The position numbers and the translations under genes are program-made. 64,000 nt of DNA, from assembly GCA_013368315.1 (NCBI GenBank), contig JAACJM010000155.1, positions 124,001 to 188,000 of the forward strand, given 5' to 3'. The stretch comes from Tetrapyrgos nigripes (Eukaryota; Basidiomycota; Agaricomycetes; Agaricales; Campanellaceae). Below are positions 1 through 10,869 of the stretch, piece after piece (position 1 is the stretch's first letter; every line of letters starts with the position of its first letter). Under the pieces are notes generated by a model. That model did not search any database and was not told where the DNA came from. It saw only the letters and a list, made by a program, of their open reading frames with translations.

Positions 1-156
1 ACGCGCAACCATGGCTTATTAATCCCGGCAGCTACCGGCAAGTTTATCATGATGCATCACGGCCTGAAAGTAGTAAGTACAGTGATGTATCATGGCCCAA
101 AAGTACTTATATCAGGCAAGTTCTAATTCAACACTAGACTCACGTATTCACAAAAC

Positions 157-3100
157 ATGGGCAGTCATTATCAACCTTTCAGTCTTCTCAATCCAGGAAC
201 CGACTGGCGGTCATTTGCAAGCGAGTCAGTTATCGAGGACGTCTACGTAGCTACACCATTCCAGCGAAACGTTCTCTATACAACAAAAGCTCTATCGGGT
301 CGTCTCTACACTTCCATCTATCATCTTTCCTTGCTTCCCAATACCGATATCGTCCACCTCAAGGGTACTTGGGATAGTTTGGTAACCCAGGTCCCAAGTC
401 TTCGCACCGGTTTCCGTTCGTCGGAAGGCAGTCATGGCGTTGATCACGAAGTCCTGGCACTCGTTTACAAGCCCGGAACTGGACCTCAGGCGAAGTGGAT
501 CCAGTCTACCACTCGAGCTGTCGACGACCATGACGCTGTGTCAATGGCCGCAGAAGGTTCCGCTTTCGTGGAGAACTTGTCGTTCAGCGACCCACTAAAC
601 GGCGAAGTACCCGTAGCCATTCATGTCGTCGGCTCTCCCAGTGCAGGCTACCATGTCCGATTATGCTTGCATCACGCTTTGTATGATGGAGCCGCTGGCA
701 AGGTTATTATCAGTACCTGGCATCGGCTCTATTGCAATCGACCCACTCGTCTGTTGGGAGCGAGCTTTGCGCCAGCTGCTGCGGTCATGGTACAACGGAC
801 CAGTGATAGTGCTATCAAGGAGGAAGCCATTCAGCAATGGAAGCATCTGGTGGAAGTGGGAAAGGTCTCTAGTTGGCCTTTCTCGCTCAGAACCTCCCAT
901 ATCCCGAATATATCCTCGGAGTCCATATCGGTCACACTCCCAGTTCCTGCGTCTGCTGCCTCCACTCCGGCTGCGAGAGATGCTCCTGCATTCCCAGCCA
1001 GAACTATCAGGACAGCTCTGGCTCTCGCCATGTCATTGCACTCGGGAACGGAGGACATTCTCTTCGTTGAGAACAGGAACTATCGGCCCTCTCTTCCTCT
1101 TGATATGAAAACGAATGCGTTGGGTCCCTTTTTGTTCGCTCGGCTTATTCAATCACAGTGTTTCCCCGAGTCCACATTGCGCAGTATCTTGGACGACGCC
1201 TCGTCTCAGGAAGAAAGATATCGGCGTACCGACCGTGCCGCAATGACCGTTGGAGACATATTGGACGCTATAGGTTCACAAAAGGCTCCGAAGTTGGGTG
1301 TCTATTTAACGGTGCACTCGGCGACCTACTGCTTGGACGAGACAGATGTTGCAGGTTGGAATCTTCTGGTGAGTGTTCAACGGATTATCTTACTCTCTGC
1401 TTCGTCTAATCTTCTTTTCTTGGCGTAGAGTCACTGGACCTACTACGATGCGCCTATCAATGTCGAGGTCTTTCCGCCGCATAATGGGGCAGCGGTCATT
1501 CGCATTATATACAACTCTGCAGCGATGCAGAGTCACGTCGACATATCTGCATTCGCAGACCATCTCACGGAAACCATCTCATTCCTTTCTCTACTTGATC
1601 CCAGTTCATCGACAACGACTACCGTCGCCGACGTATTCCGTCATCTCAGTCAAAAAGATATGTCGCGAACCCTCAAATTTGGTCGTGGGTTGACTCGGTC
1701 TCCTCCTGATGATAAACTTGCACCACTACTCGCACATGACCGAGTTTCTCTGCACGCCAGGGTCAATCCATCTGCCATTGCTCTTGATTTCGAGTCCAAC
1801 GAGACCATGACCTACGCAGAGCTTGATGCCCATGTAAACACACTGGCTGTCGAGCTCATCGCCAGAGGTGTCAAAGCAGATGTGATGGTCCCGCTCTTAT
1901 TCAACGTCTCGTTCGACATGATCATTGCTTTGCTTGCCGTTATGAAGGCTGGCGGTGCTTACGTTCCTCTGGACCCAGATCACCCCAAGCTGCGCTGGGA
2001 AAGAATTCTTCAGACCGTCAACTCCCCCTGTAACGTCGAAAGCAGTCTTCTTTGCGGCGCGGAGTTTGCTTCCAGTTCAGATTTTACAGACTTACAGACA
2101 ACTTTCCCTGGTCTGACCGTCCTGAAATACTCCCATAAAGACTTCCCTACCTCGTCATCCTCTTCTTCCTTCCCCGTCACCGCCAAGAACAACCTTGCGT
2201 ACGTATTCTTCACATCAGGAAGTACTGGTACTCCAAAAGGCGTTGCCATAGAACACGGTAATCTGTGTGCTTTCCTCGACGCCGGGCTGGGTAACGCTAC
2301 ATCACTTCCAGGAATGCGAAAGCTTCTTCTGGTGCCTTATACATTTGACATCTCTGTCGGCGACATCTTCTCAACGCTTACGTCTGGGGGTACGCTCGGC
2401 CTGGTTCGAAGGGACGAACTTTTATCCAATCTCCCTCATTGGCTTGACGTCATGAAGCCGACTCACCTGGCAGTCACCCCGTCTGTGGGCAGACAAATTC
2501 CTGCCGATGGACTTCCTCATCTTGCCCATATCCTATTTGTTGGTGAAACCTTACCGGTGGATCTAGCGCTTCGCCTCAGCAGAACTCGTCAAGTTTTCAA
2601 CATCATGGGACCAACAGAAACTACGATAGATATTACGGAATACAAAATCCCTCGCTCAAGTGGACTGGATAACAACAATCCCTTCGGCGAACGTGTCCCC
2701 ATTGGGTATACTGCAGGACAAAACACGGTTTACATCCTTCGTCCTGGAACTCTGGACCTTGCTATACGAGGAGAAGTGGGCGAAATTTGCGTGGGAGGAC
2801 CTCAGGTTGCGCGAGGGTATATTGGTGACGAGGAGTTGTCCAAAGTCAAGTTTGTTCCCGATCCGTTTGCCTACGATGGTGGTAGGATGTTCCGAACGGG
2901 TGACTTGGGACGTTGGAATACATTAGGCCAACTTGAACATTTTGGACGTATTGATGGTCAGGTCAAACTGCGAGGGCTTCGGATTGAAACGGGAGAGATA
3001 GAATACGTCGTGCAGAGGTCAAACGATGAGATTGACACTGTGTTTGCTGATGTCGTCACTGTTGGTGGGGAGCAGACTATGGTGGCTTTGTTCATTTTGA

Positions 3101-5184
3101 CCTCAGTTTCTGGTGTGTTAAGAGCAGCGTCCTGTTTATCATTTCCTGAGGTTGATTGTTTCTTCACAGGTACTGAAGACTGGGCCGTTTCGAAAACGAA
3201 TCCGAAAGTCGCGAAAGCTGTTGAACTGGCGGAACAATCGTGCAAGATGACCCTTCCAAAATACATGAAGCCTTCCATTTGGCTTTGCGTCACCGACTTC
3301 CCGAAAACGTCTTCTGGTAAGACTAACCGGACGGCCCTACGTCAAAAGATTCATGAATATCTCTCTGCGACGTCCGTCATTGAGTCAACAACTAATAGGG
3401 GAAAGCGTCATCCCTCTACCGATGCCGAGCTCGTGGTCTCTGAAGTAGTGTCCAAAATTATCAACTTGACAATCTCCCAAATCGACTTGGATGTGAGCTT
3501 CTTAACCCATGGTGGCAATTCGTTACAGGCCATGAGGTTGTCAGCTGCTCTTCGAGCACGCGGTTACGATGCACATGTGTCGGATATATTGAACGACCAG
3601 GTCAGCATAGCGAAGCTGGCTGCGACGTCCACTCATGAAAGATCTGAAGAAGATGATCCATATCGCCCTTTCATTCTGGCACCCAGCGGCTGGGAGGAGT
3701 CTCTGGAAGCTCTCAAGCTCAAAAGATCCGATATTGAAGACATTTTCCCGATCGACGTCTCACCACGGGATTGGTTCCAATTGGCGCTGGATCATGAAGG
3801 GCGGGCACTCTTGACTCAGCATCGCTACGATTTGGGAGAAAACGTTGATCCTAAGCAGTTCCAATGGGCCTGGGAGCAGTTGCGGTTGAGAGAACCCACT
3901 CTTCGTACCGTCTTCTTTCGAGCTGAATTGGATAGTGAGCAGCGCAAGGTGAGTGAGTTTTATCTGTGCAGCCGTACCTGGTAGCTTACCTACCCATTCC
4001 TTCCTCGTTACCATCAGCGAGTTGCCGCCCAAGTGCCTTTTTCCAACTCCCTAGGGCTGATGGCCTGTGTTTTAAAGCCAGACGTTAAGGGAAGAGGTCC
4101 GTATTTGGATGTAGCATCTGTGGCGACTGCAGAGGATGTCGAGGCGAACATCACCAGGGTTTTTGGAGAGCATCGCGTGGAACTGGGTTACGTGCCCATT
4201 CATTCTCTTCTCATCTTCGACGAGCAAACCAAGAAATGGACTTTTGCTTCAACTCGTCACCACGCGCTTCACGATGGCCGTTCCATGAATCTGCAGGCTG
4301 AGGAACTCAGTCTTCTGTATCACCAAGGAGAGAAGGCTTTTGCAACCATCGAAGGCAGGAGATCTATTGCCACTTCGTTCGGCGCGTTCATGTACAAAAC
4401 GCGCTCCCCAGCTCGTATCGCATCCGAGCGACCTTTCTGGCAACGGTATCTTGCAGACGTGGAGCCACCAGCATGGCCTTCTGTCGACGATGTCCCTCTC
4501 TCATTCTTCAAAGATTTCGCCAAGGAATATAGTGTTCACATTGCGCAATGGCCAGGAGATTTAGGGACGGTAGCCAAAAAACTGGGGGTCACGAAAGGTG
4601 CTCTTGCTCGTACTGCCTGGGCTATTGCCTTGGCCGAAAAGGAAGGGCGCGACGTCACTGCTATCTATGAGATTGTGGATGGGCTGAGCGGCATGGATAT
4701 GAATCCCTATGGCTTCTGTACGGTCTACCACTTCGTCAAGGTGCAAACGACCTTTGATAGTTCTGACACGGAACTGGACCGTTTTGTCAAAGCGGTCAAA
4801 TATGTTCACAAGAGCTTCACGGAAACACTACCGTATCGCTCATCAGGCTGTGATATGGCAGCTGAGATAGTGGGACGCCACGTCGAGCCCGGTCAACATT
4901 TTGCGACATCACTTCTCAACATCTTCGACCTGACTGAGGCTAAGGGCCCCGGGCCTTCAGAAGGTACCGGCCAAGATGCCTTCAACTTACAGCAAAGGTT
5001 CCTGACCACCGAGCAGTCATCTTACGTTGGGGTCAACTTGCCGCTGAACATCGTATACCAGATCATGAATGAAGTTACGGTGTTTGTCTGCCCGCACGAC
5101 TTGTCTCTCGTTAGCAAAGAAACGATTGATCAACTTATCCAACGAGCTATCCGAGTGCTGGATGTGCTTAAGCAAGCTGCGTAG
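157..5184 (+). CDS. Nonribosomal peptide synthetase, C-A-T-C
   Basis: Probably activates one amino or aryl acid, loads it on a carrier domain and condenses it. Exons read as 157-1368, 1429-3112, 3170-3948 and 4018-5184, giving about 1613 residues. The 3113-3169 intron is 57 bp, without an in-frame stop. Domains: condensation 1 (HHALYDG near residue 171), adenylation with MKAGGAYVPLDP, FFTSGSTGTPKG (near 663), MGPTETT, FRTGDLGRW and PKTSSGKTNR (near 1009), carrier domain with GGNS (Ser as the phosphopantetheine site, near 1076), then condensation 2 (HHALHDG near 1305). No thioesterase or reductase is seen, so the last C domain may release or cyclise the product. The A4-like stretch FDISVGDIF has the usual Asp for amino-group contact; the substrate is not predicted. 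The start is the first ATG after a non-coding stretch, but the window edge is only 156 bp away, so upstream exons cannot be excluded. Confidence 0.9.
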
Positions 5185-5592
5185 TGTACTAGGACTGGAT
5201 ATGTCATATAGAGTATATGCGTTCGATTTCGATTTCAGGTCTTTTCCATGAATTTTGTAAAATCTTCTACTAGGAATATAGCACGTTTTCAGGGTAGCTT
5301 GAAAGACCTAGCGGTGAAGAGAGTGTTGAAACGGTTGGTGTAGAGGATGGGTTTGATTTTGTTCTTCCCTCTTATCATCTGTCGATCATCGCATCCTTCT
5401 CATTTACCATACAGTTGCCTTTACTGTCTCTATCCATTACAAGCTCTACATATGTCCATATCACACTCAATGCACAGCTGCTAGAGTCGCGAATAAACTA
5501 CTTGGTACTAATACTGACAGGTCTTTTTAAAATGATGTACTTCTGTATTTCAAAATTCAACTGCATCAACTGCATGTCTACTCGCAAACGGC
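5185..5592. other. Intergenic, part of a local duplication
   Basis: No gene seen. The 3' flank of the methyltransferase remnant, about 5405-5592, is repeated in shortened form at about 6255-6373 (shared words such as ACAGTTGCCTTTACT and ACTCGCAAACGGCTCATTC with few changes). The duplication therefore included the methyltransferase 3' end and its downstream DNA. Confidence 0.6.
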
Positions 5593-6240
5593 TCATTCAA
5601 CACGCTTGACAGACCACACCAGAAACCAACGGTTCGTTTCATGAGAAGACAGTTTGCGTTCCAATAATTTGGCATCCACATCCACAGTTCCATGCGGAAA
5701 CACACCTTCCTCTCCCTCGCCCCCGATCCAAAGCTTCTTCCAGCTCTCCACCGAATGCCAAAACACTGACTCGCCTCTACGGTTTGCATGCTCTCCAGGC
5801 GTTGCAGCACCATTGTGAATACCAAATATCACAGACCCCGGCTCTGGAGATAGTAAAGAGGCAATTTTCCTCGCTAGGACGCGTTGTTGTGAGAATAAGT
5901 GGAAATGAATAGAGCCGAGGCATGGATAGCTGACACGTGCACCATATTTTTGAGGTGAGTTTCCTCACGCAGCATTACTACCGAAAAGCCCACGCAACGC
6001 GTCCAAATCTCTAGCATCTCTCCAAGGCCAAGTAACTAAAGACCTGCGAGTTGGTCAATCATGCATTCATGGTTGAAGAAATCTCAGATAAAAGCATATG
6101 GCTTGCCTTGATTCTGAATGCCCTCTCCGCAACGTCCTCAACGTGTCTTCTTAGTTCATCTGCATTGAGCTCCTTCAAGTCCAAGCTGATTTTGGGTGTT
6201 TGGCGTACGTGCTGTTATACGCAACATCCGCCGACACCGC
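5593..6240 (-). pseudogene. Methyltransferase pseudogene, copy A
   Basis: Decayed paralog of the methyltransferase at 62203-63508. The C-terminal part (5593-5832) reads SVIFGIHNGAA and then FWHSVESWKKLWIGGEGEEG, ending FLVWSVKRVE; the intact gene reads SVIFGFQLGAS, HSEDSWTRLWVGKEGEG and LLVWSVERI. Just upstream VHVSAIHASALF matches GHVSAVHASALF, but a small insertion near 5905 breaks the frame. Around 6110-6190 the reverse strand reads KISLDLKELNADELRRHVE, the N-terminal exon, lacking about 14 internal residues. The SAM-binding middle is missing. It lies convergent to the NRPS. An ORF of similar length on the + strand (6051-6425) is only the antisense of this remnant. Confidence 0.8.
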
Positions 6241-6373
6241 GAACTTGCGAAGCATACAGTTGCCTTTACTATCTCTATCCATTAGAGGCTCTGCATGTCC
6301 ATGTCACGCTCATATTGCCCAGTCACGAATATAAACTACTACTGACTTGGCTGCATGTCTACCCACAAACGGC

Positions 6374-6460
6374 TCATTCAACTCGCTTGACGGACCACAT
6401 CAGAAACCAGCGACTCCGCCCCTGAGGTCCCAGTATACGATCCGACAGTGTGGCATCCAC
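6374..6460 (-). pseudogene. Methyltransferase 3' fragment, copy B
   Basis: Last 28 codons of a second methyltransferase paralog: VDATLSDRILGPQGRSRWFL then MWSVKRVE and a stop at 6374-6376. The frame is open up to the border of the hAT-like element at 6461, where homology ends abruptly inside a codon run that continues in copy A (VDAKLLERKL). The element border is thus the breakpoint that removed the rest of this gene. Confidence 0.7.
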
Positions 6461-7698
6461 TAGTGATGTGCGGGCCAGGGCCGGGCCTGAAGCCCCGGGC
6501 TTGGGCCGGGTTTTGTAGGGCTCGGGCCTTGCAAAATCCAAAGCCTGGCCCTAGGCCCAAGCCCTATGCGGGCCTGGGCCGGGCTTGGGCTAAGCCCAGG
6601 GCTTTACTGACAAAAAATGACTGTAGGAGTATGCAAAGTCCATGTACTGTACCATTTCATTCAATTCGCGAATCCGCAGTCACAGCCCCCCGAAATTCGC
6701 GAAAATTTTCGAGCTGTCCGAGGTCACAACAGCTCGGACGCGAAAAGGACAGGTGAAACTCGTGGCAAAAACATCCCAAAAAAGCAAATTTCCCGTGAAA
6801 TTCACGAAAATTTCCGCCGTGTCCTAGGTCACTGACCCAATTCGTGAAAAAAAAAGTTCGCGAGACGGGGTCACAGTCACAACCCCCTCGCGAATTGAAC
6901 GAAATGGTACAGTACTTAGATTCGTCTATAATACTAATACACTACTGCATTTTGTCCCTCCGAAAGCGTACTCTGTTTTGGACGATGCATGCTCTTGGAA
7001 TCGGGGGAGTATGGAAAATAAATTTTATTACACTATGTTGGTCCGACTCAAGACCCCACCCAGACATACCTAATATAGCATTTTCCTACATCGTATAAAT
7101 TTGCTGAAGCGGTGGGCCCAATGTCATCCCCGTGTCTCAAATTGTGGCTGCAACACCCAGGACAGCAAATACAAAGTTTACAATGACACTACATTGATGA
7201 TTGAATAAGTGCATCTCAAACTGCGAGCTTGCTCATATAGAGTCAAAGCACTCACCTGCCAGTCTAACGTTATTTTTCGTTGCTTTGGGGACATGCAAAT
7301 TGCAGTCGCAGCATCAGTCACCTAAATAGTAAATACCCTGTCCAAAATGGAAATCAAATGAAAATTACTGTTGAAGTGGTCCATCTATGTCAATCTACAT
7401 TGATGATTGGCTTTGAAAACTTTAACCCAGCATGATTTCAATGTAAAAGTATGACATTTTGACCAGCAAGGCCGTCTACAAGGAGCAGTGTCAAAGTCTA
7501 AAACTCTAAAAATTTGCGATATGTGGCGCGCCCAGAGATAAAAAGAGCCCGAGGCCGGCCCCAGGCTTCGGGCCTGCTACATTCATAAGCCCGGCCCTCA
7601 GGCCCTACAGGCCCTCCATCGGGCTTGGGCTGGGCCAGGCTTTTTTGGGCCGGGTTTGGGCGGGCTTCGGGCTTTAGGCCCTGGCCCGCACATCACTA
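6461..7698. mobile_element. hAT-like non-autonomous element, GC-rich ends
   Basis: Both ends carry the inverted repeat TAGTGATGTGCGGGCC (6461 onward; reverse complement ending at 7698). The following about 130 bp at each end are dense in GGGCC/GGGCTT motifs in opposite orientation. TAGTG fits the YARNG start of hAT terminal repeats. No transposase is encoded in the 1238 bp. The flanking 8-mers (GCATCCAC on the left, CATGTACA on the right) do not match, so no target duplication is present. Confidence 0.75.
6647..6912. mobile_element. Nested MITE with TA target site
   Basis: A 266-bp inverted-repeat element inside the hAT-like element. Ends are CTGTACCATTTCATTC on the left and CTGTACCATTTCGTTC on the right (read inward), continuing for about 25 bp with this one mismatch. 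TA dinucleotides lie directly outside at 6645-6646 and 6913-6914, as expected for a Tc1/mariner-type (Stowaway-like) insertion. No ORF of note. Confidence 0.65.
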
Positions 7699-9771
7699 CA
7701 TGTACAACGGCAACGATGAAAGACGAAACCAAGGCCGAAATAACCGCATCACCGAACGAGCCCCACCACCCACTCCTCCGCAAACCTCAAAAAACCCCTC
7801 ACTAAGATAGACTTCCCGAGCGAATAGTTCGATGTGTTCTAGGGAGGTTGAGGTTACCAGGACTGAGGGCTGTGGTACTGGTGCTTGTTCACTTTCTTTG
7901 TGCTGGGGCCCTTTTGCTAATCCCATCCTCCCCAACGTCTCCGACTCCAACTCTGAAACATCTTGATGACTCTCCCTCCCTATTCCCAACACACTCACAC
8001 TCGTCTTACCCTTACCCTTCCCATCACCCTTCCTACGCATAATCATCTCCATAACCACGTCTTCAAACCCATCCCCGTCCCCACCCCCATTCTCATCAAT
8101 CGCAACCTCCAACCCCTTCAACTCGGGAACCAACACTCCCGACGTCTCATAAGAAAGCGGGTCGTATATCAGGTGTTGGAAGAAGATGCGGGTGCCTATT
8201 CGGCGTGTCGTCTTCGTCTTCGTCGTCCCTTTGCGACCCCCACTACCACTAGGCAGAGGCATTGTAGAATCCGAATCCGGATCCGGATCACCCAGTGAAA
8301 AATCAATAGTACAACACACCACAACCCACTGCAACGTCGGCATAGCCCTCAACACTGCTAAAAAATCCCCCTCGGACCTCATCGAGATGTTGGATAGTTC
8401 CAGTTTCGAGAGTTGGAAACCCCCAGCCCCAGCCCCAACCCCCGTCCACGTCCCCGAACGCTCAGCAAATTCCAAAAACGCCTCTCCATCCCACTTTGCA
8501 CAAACATACAACGGCAGTCGATAACTAAACTCCCTACTATGCCTCTTTGAACAAATCCTCAACTCTTTCAAATTTGGCGTCCCAATCGGGCTGGGAGGAA
8601 ACAAAGTCTTGGGTGTGTTACAGTTAAAGTCGTCTATAAGCAGAGTCAGAGTTGTTATCGGTAAGACGGATGTGGTCAGGTTGGAGTGTATAGAACCTTC
8701 GACGAAAGTGTATCGGTAGCAAAGGATAAGATGTTGGAGGTTGGGGAGGAGGTGGAGGGTGTTGTAAAAATGCGCTTCGTACGGAGAAAAGCGACTTATT
8801 TGAAGTGAGGTGAGTTGATGAAAGGGTAGACGTAACGCGACATCTCCGTGGGCAAGGTTAGAGGGTTCCTGAGGTTGTGGGAATAAAGGGAGAATGACGC
8901 GACGTAGATTCGGAGCGTTGGAGAAAGCGTCCGTGGAGAGGTACCATCGGTATATCGCGCCTTCTGCGAACGGGATAGTGAGATTGAGAGTATGTAGGAG
9001 CGGTAGATTGTTTTTAAGCGAGGTAAGGAGGGAAGGTTTGGAGGAGATATAACGGTCTTCGACAACGAGGTGTACATCGCCCCAATGAGCCGAATGCGCC
9101 CAGAGTAAATCGAGGATTTCGTGAATCCGTTGTTCGTAAAGGGATAGTTTGGTCGTTTTATACGTCAACCGAAGTTCTTTGACGGTTAGACTGATATGCA
9201 GAGGTGTAACTCCCGAACGGGATAACCATAATTGAAGCAGGGCCGTCACATAAAGTAGTCTGGGTTTCGACCGACGAGCATCAGCGTCGATATCGTATTG
9301 TTGGAAGTCGATGATGATTTTGGACCACAGTTGGGGAGTTCGGAGGGCGACGGAACGCCAGTAAGAGCATACTGCGGAAAGACGAAGAGATATGTGCCGC
9401 TTGGAGGGGTCTCGGACGGAGGAGTGGGTAATGTTTAAGGCGGTGGTGAGACAGAGAGAAAGGTAGTTCTCCTTTTCAAATTCGTCAGAGACATTTATGA
9501 AAATGCGACTCCAGAGTTCTGGAGGGACGCGACGGATTGGAGATAGGATAGCCTGGTAGTTTTGGAGTCTGGTTCGGAGGGTCAGGGTGTCAGGGTGAGG
9601 GTCGGAAATTCCGCATAAGACACCCTGGATCCTTCGGATAGTTTGGGAGATGGTGAAAGCTTCGGAAGTGGAAGGAAGATAGCTGAAAGACCTGAGGTAG
9701 TAAAACGTAGAGCCCTCGCAAAAAGGATCTTCAATAGCGAGTCCGTCGAGCATCTGTAGATTCTGTACCAA
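7696..9771 (-). CDS. F-box-like domain protein
   Basis: Single open frame of 691 residues. Residues about 75-95 read LSPIRRVPPELWSRIFINV, the F-box-like start common in large agaricomycete families, followed by CSYWRSVALRTPQLWSKI and leucine-rich segments. The family acts as substrate receptor of SCF ubiquitin ligases; the substrate is unknown. The C-terminal third has low-complexity Gly/Asp runs. The stop codon TAG is the terminal three bases of the adjacent hAT-like element (7696-7698), so the native C-terminus may be lost. A short 5' exon is possible: an intron with GTGAG...ACAG seems to lie just upstream (about 9762-9812), but no upstream frame joined cleanly, so the start at 9771 is provisional. 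Confidence 0.75.
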   Translation of the reverse strand: MVQNLQMLDGLAIEDPFCEGSTFYYLRSFSYLPSTSEAFTISQTIRRIQGVLCGISDPHPDTLTLRTRLQNYQAILSPIRRVPPELWSRIFINVSDEFEKENYLSLCLTTALNITHSSVRDPSKRHISLRLSAVCSYWRSVALRTPQLWSKIIIDFQQYDIDADARRSKPRLLYVTALLQLWLSRSGVTPLHISLTVKELRLTYKTTKLSLYEQRIHEILDLLWAHSAHWGDVHLVVEDRYISSKPSLLTSLKNNLPLLHTLNLTIPFAEGAIYRWYLSTDAFSNAPNLRRVILPLFPQPQEPSNLAHGDVALRLPFHQLTSLQISRFSPYEAHFYNTLHLLPNLQHLILCYRYTFVEGSIHSNLTTSVLPITTLTLLIDDFNCNTPKTLFPPSPIGTPNLKELRICSKRHSREFSYRLPLYVCAKWDGEAFLEFAERSGTWTGVGAGAGGFQLSKLELSNISMRSEGDFLAVLRAMPTLQWVVVCCTIDFSLGDPDPDSDSTMPLPSGSGGRKGTTKTKTTRRIGTRIFFQHLIYDPLSYETSGVLVPELKGLEVAIDENGGGDGDGFEDVVMEMIMRRKGDGKGKGKTSVSVLGIGRESHQDVSELESETLGRMGLAKGPQHKESEQAPVPQPSVLVTSTSLEHIELFAREVYLSEGFFEVCGGVGGGARSVMRLFRPWFRLSSLPLYM

Positions 9772-10556
9772 GTTAGACAGAGCACTTTTGGATGCGACTA
9801 ACTATTTCTCACCTTGAAGACACCCACTGAAGGGGTCTGGCACAAAGCCTACTGCAAGTGGCAGTAGCACACTGGGTTGAGACAACCTCTGTGGTGGTGG
9901 AACGAGAAAGAGCGTTTTTGGTCAGACGCGTCGCGCTCTTAGCTCCTGAGCGTGATGATTTTGGCGCACCGGATATCGACAAGACGGTGCGTTCTAAACT
10001 CAAGTTGTTTCTTTCTGACTTGACACGAAAGTCCTCTTCTCATCCTGTCCAATGATGTTAGTACTAATCATTCGAATACCATGTCTCTCCTTCCATCATA
10101 ACAATCATCTCCCAAGACAGCCGTTTCATTGGCCTTCCGACTTTATCCGAGTCCACCGAGCTTATACTTGTCTACCAATCAATGCACAAGTTTCCATCAA
10201 CGTCCCAAGAAGGTTGAAGGGACGTATCTTGTAACTTACAGACCCGTCTCTTCATCCTACCCCCCGAAACGCGTATCGGGCACGTATAGCTTGATATTCC
10301 CTTTTGGCAGAAGGAATGGCTCGCCTACTTCTCTGGCTCAGCAGCAGCACCAGGACCCCAAGACAATCTTTGAGAAGCAATGAACGAGACGAGCGATGTT
10401 CCGATAACACTTTGGTGTGAGTTAGTAACGATGACAGGTCTGCTCTAGTTGCTCATTCTTCTTGTTGTCATCGCCAATCCCGTTCCTCTCTTTCGTTGGT
10501 CTCAGTCTGCTGCAAATCTGTGGCTTTAACTCACCCAAAATCTGCCATCCTATATG
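9772..10556. other. Upstream region of the F-box gene
   Basis: May hold a short 5' exon of the F-box gene on the reverse strand (9809-10003), not confirmed. The part 9938-10045 is repeated, diverged, at 28936-29098 (shared word GCGTGATGATTTTG followed by CACCGGATATCGACA). The ATG at 10554-10556 is the left target duplication of the CACTA element. Otherwise nothing seen. Confidence 0.5.
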
Positions 10557-10869
10557 CACTGTGCACCGCCGCCTGGGTCATCTTGACCCTCTCCAGACCG
10601 GGTGAAAAGAGGGTTAAGAAAGGGTTAGAAGCGTGGATTTTGAATCCTTTTATGTAGTGAAATACCTAGTGAATCGTCGTGCCAAATAATCCTGTTTTCG
10701 CCTGGTGGGTGAAGCTGGCCTTCAAGAGGGTGAAAACGAACCTAACAGTAAAATACACCCACTATGCGGGTTTAGGGTGCTTAGGACTCGTTAAAATTAG
10801 ATCCGTTTTTGGAGTGAAAAGAAGAAATGATCATTTGCTTTCGACGGTCAGACACATTGCACATAGGTA

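Noticed and set aside
6051..6425. 124-codon + strand ORF
   Set aside because: Its reverse strand encodes recognisable methyltransferase fragments; the + frame has no motif.
6461..6610. GC-rich palindromic stretch as a replication origin or terminator
   Set aside because: The same motifs appear inverted at 7545-7698 with identical terminal bases, so they are transposon ends.
7848..8524. Open frames on the + strand (Ser/Pro/His-rich)
   Set aside because: They are antisense shadows of the long F-box frame and carry no motif.
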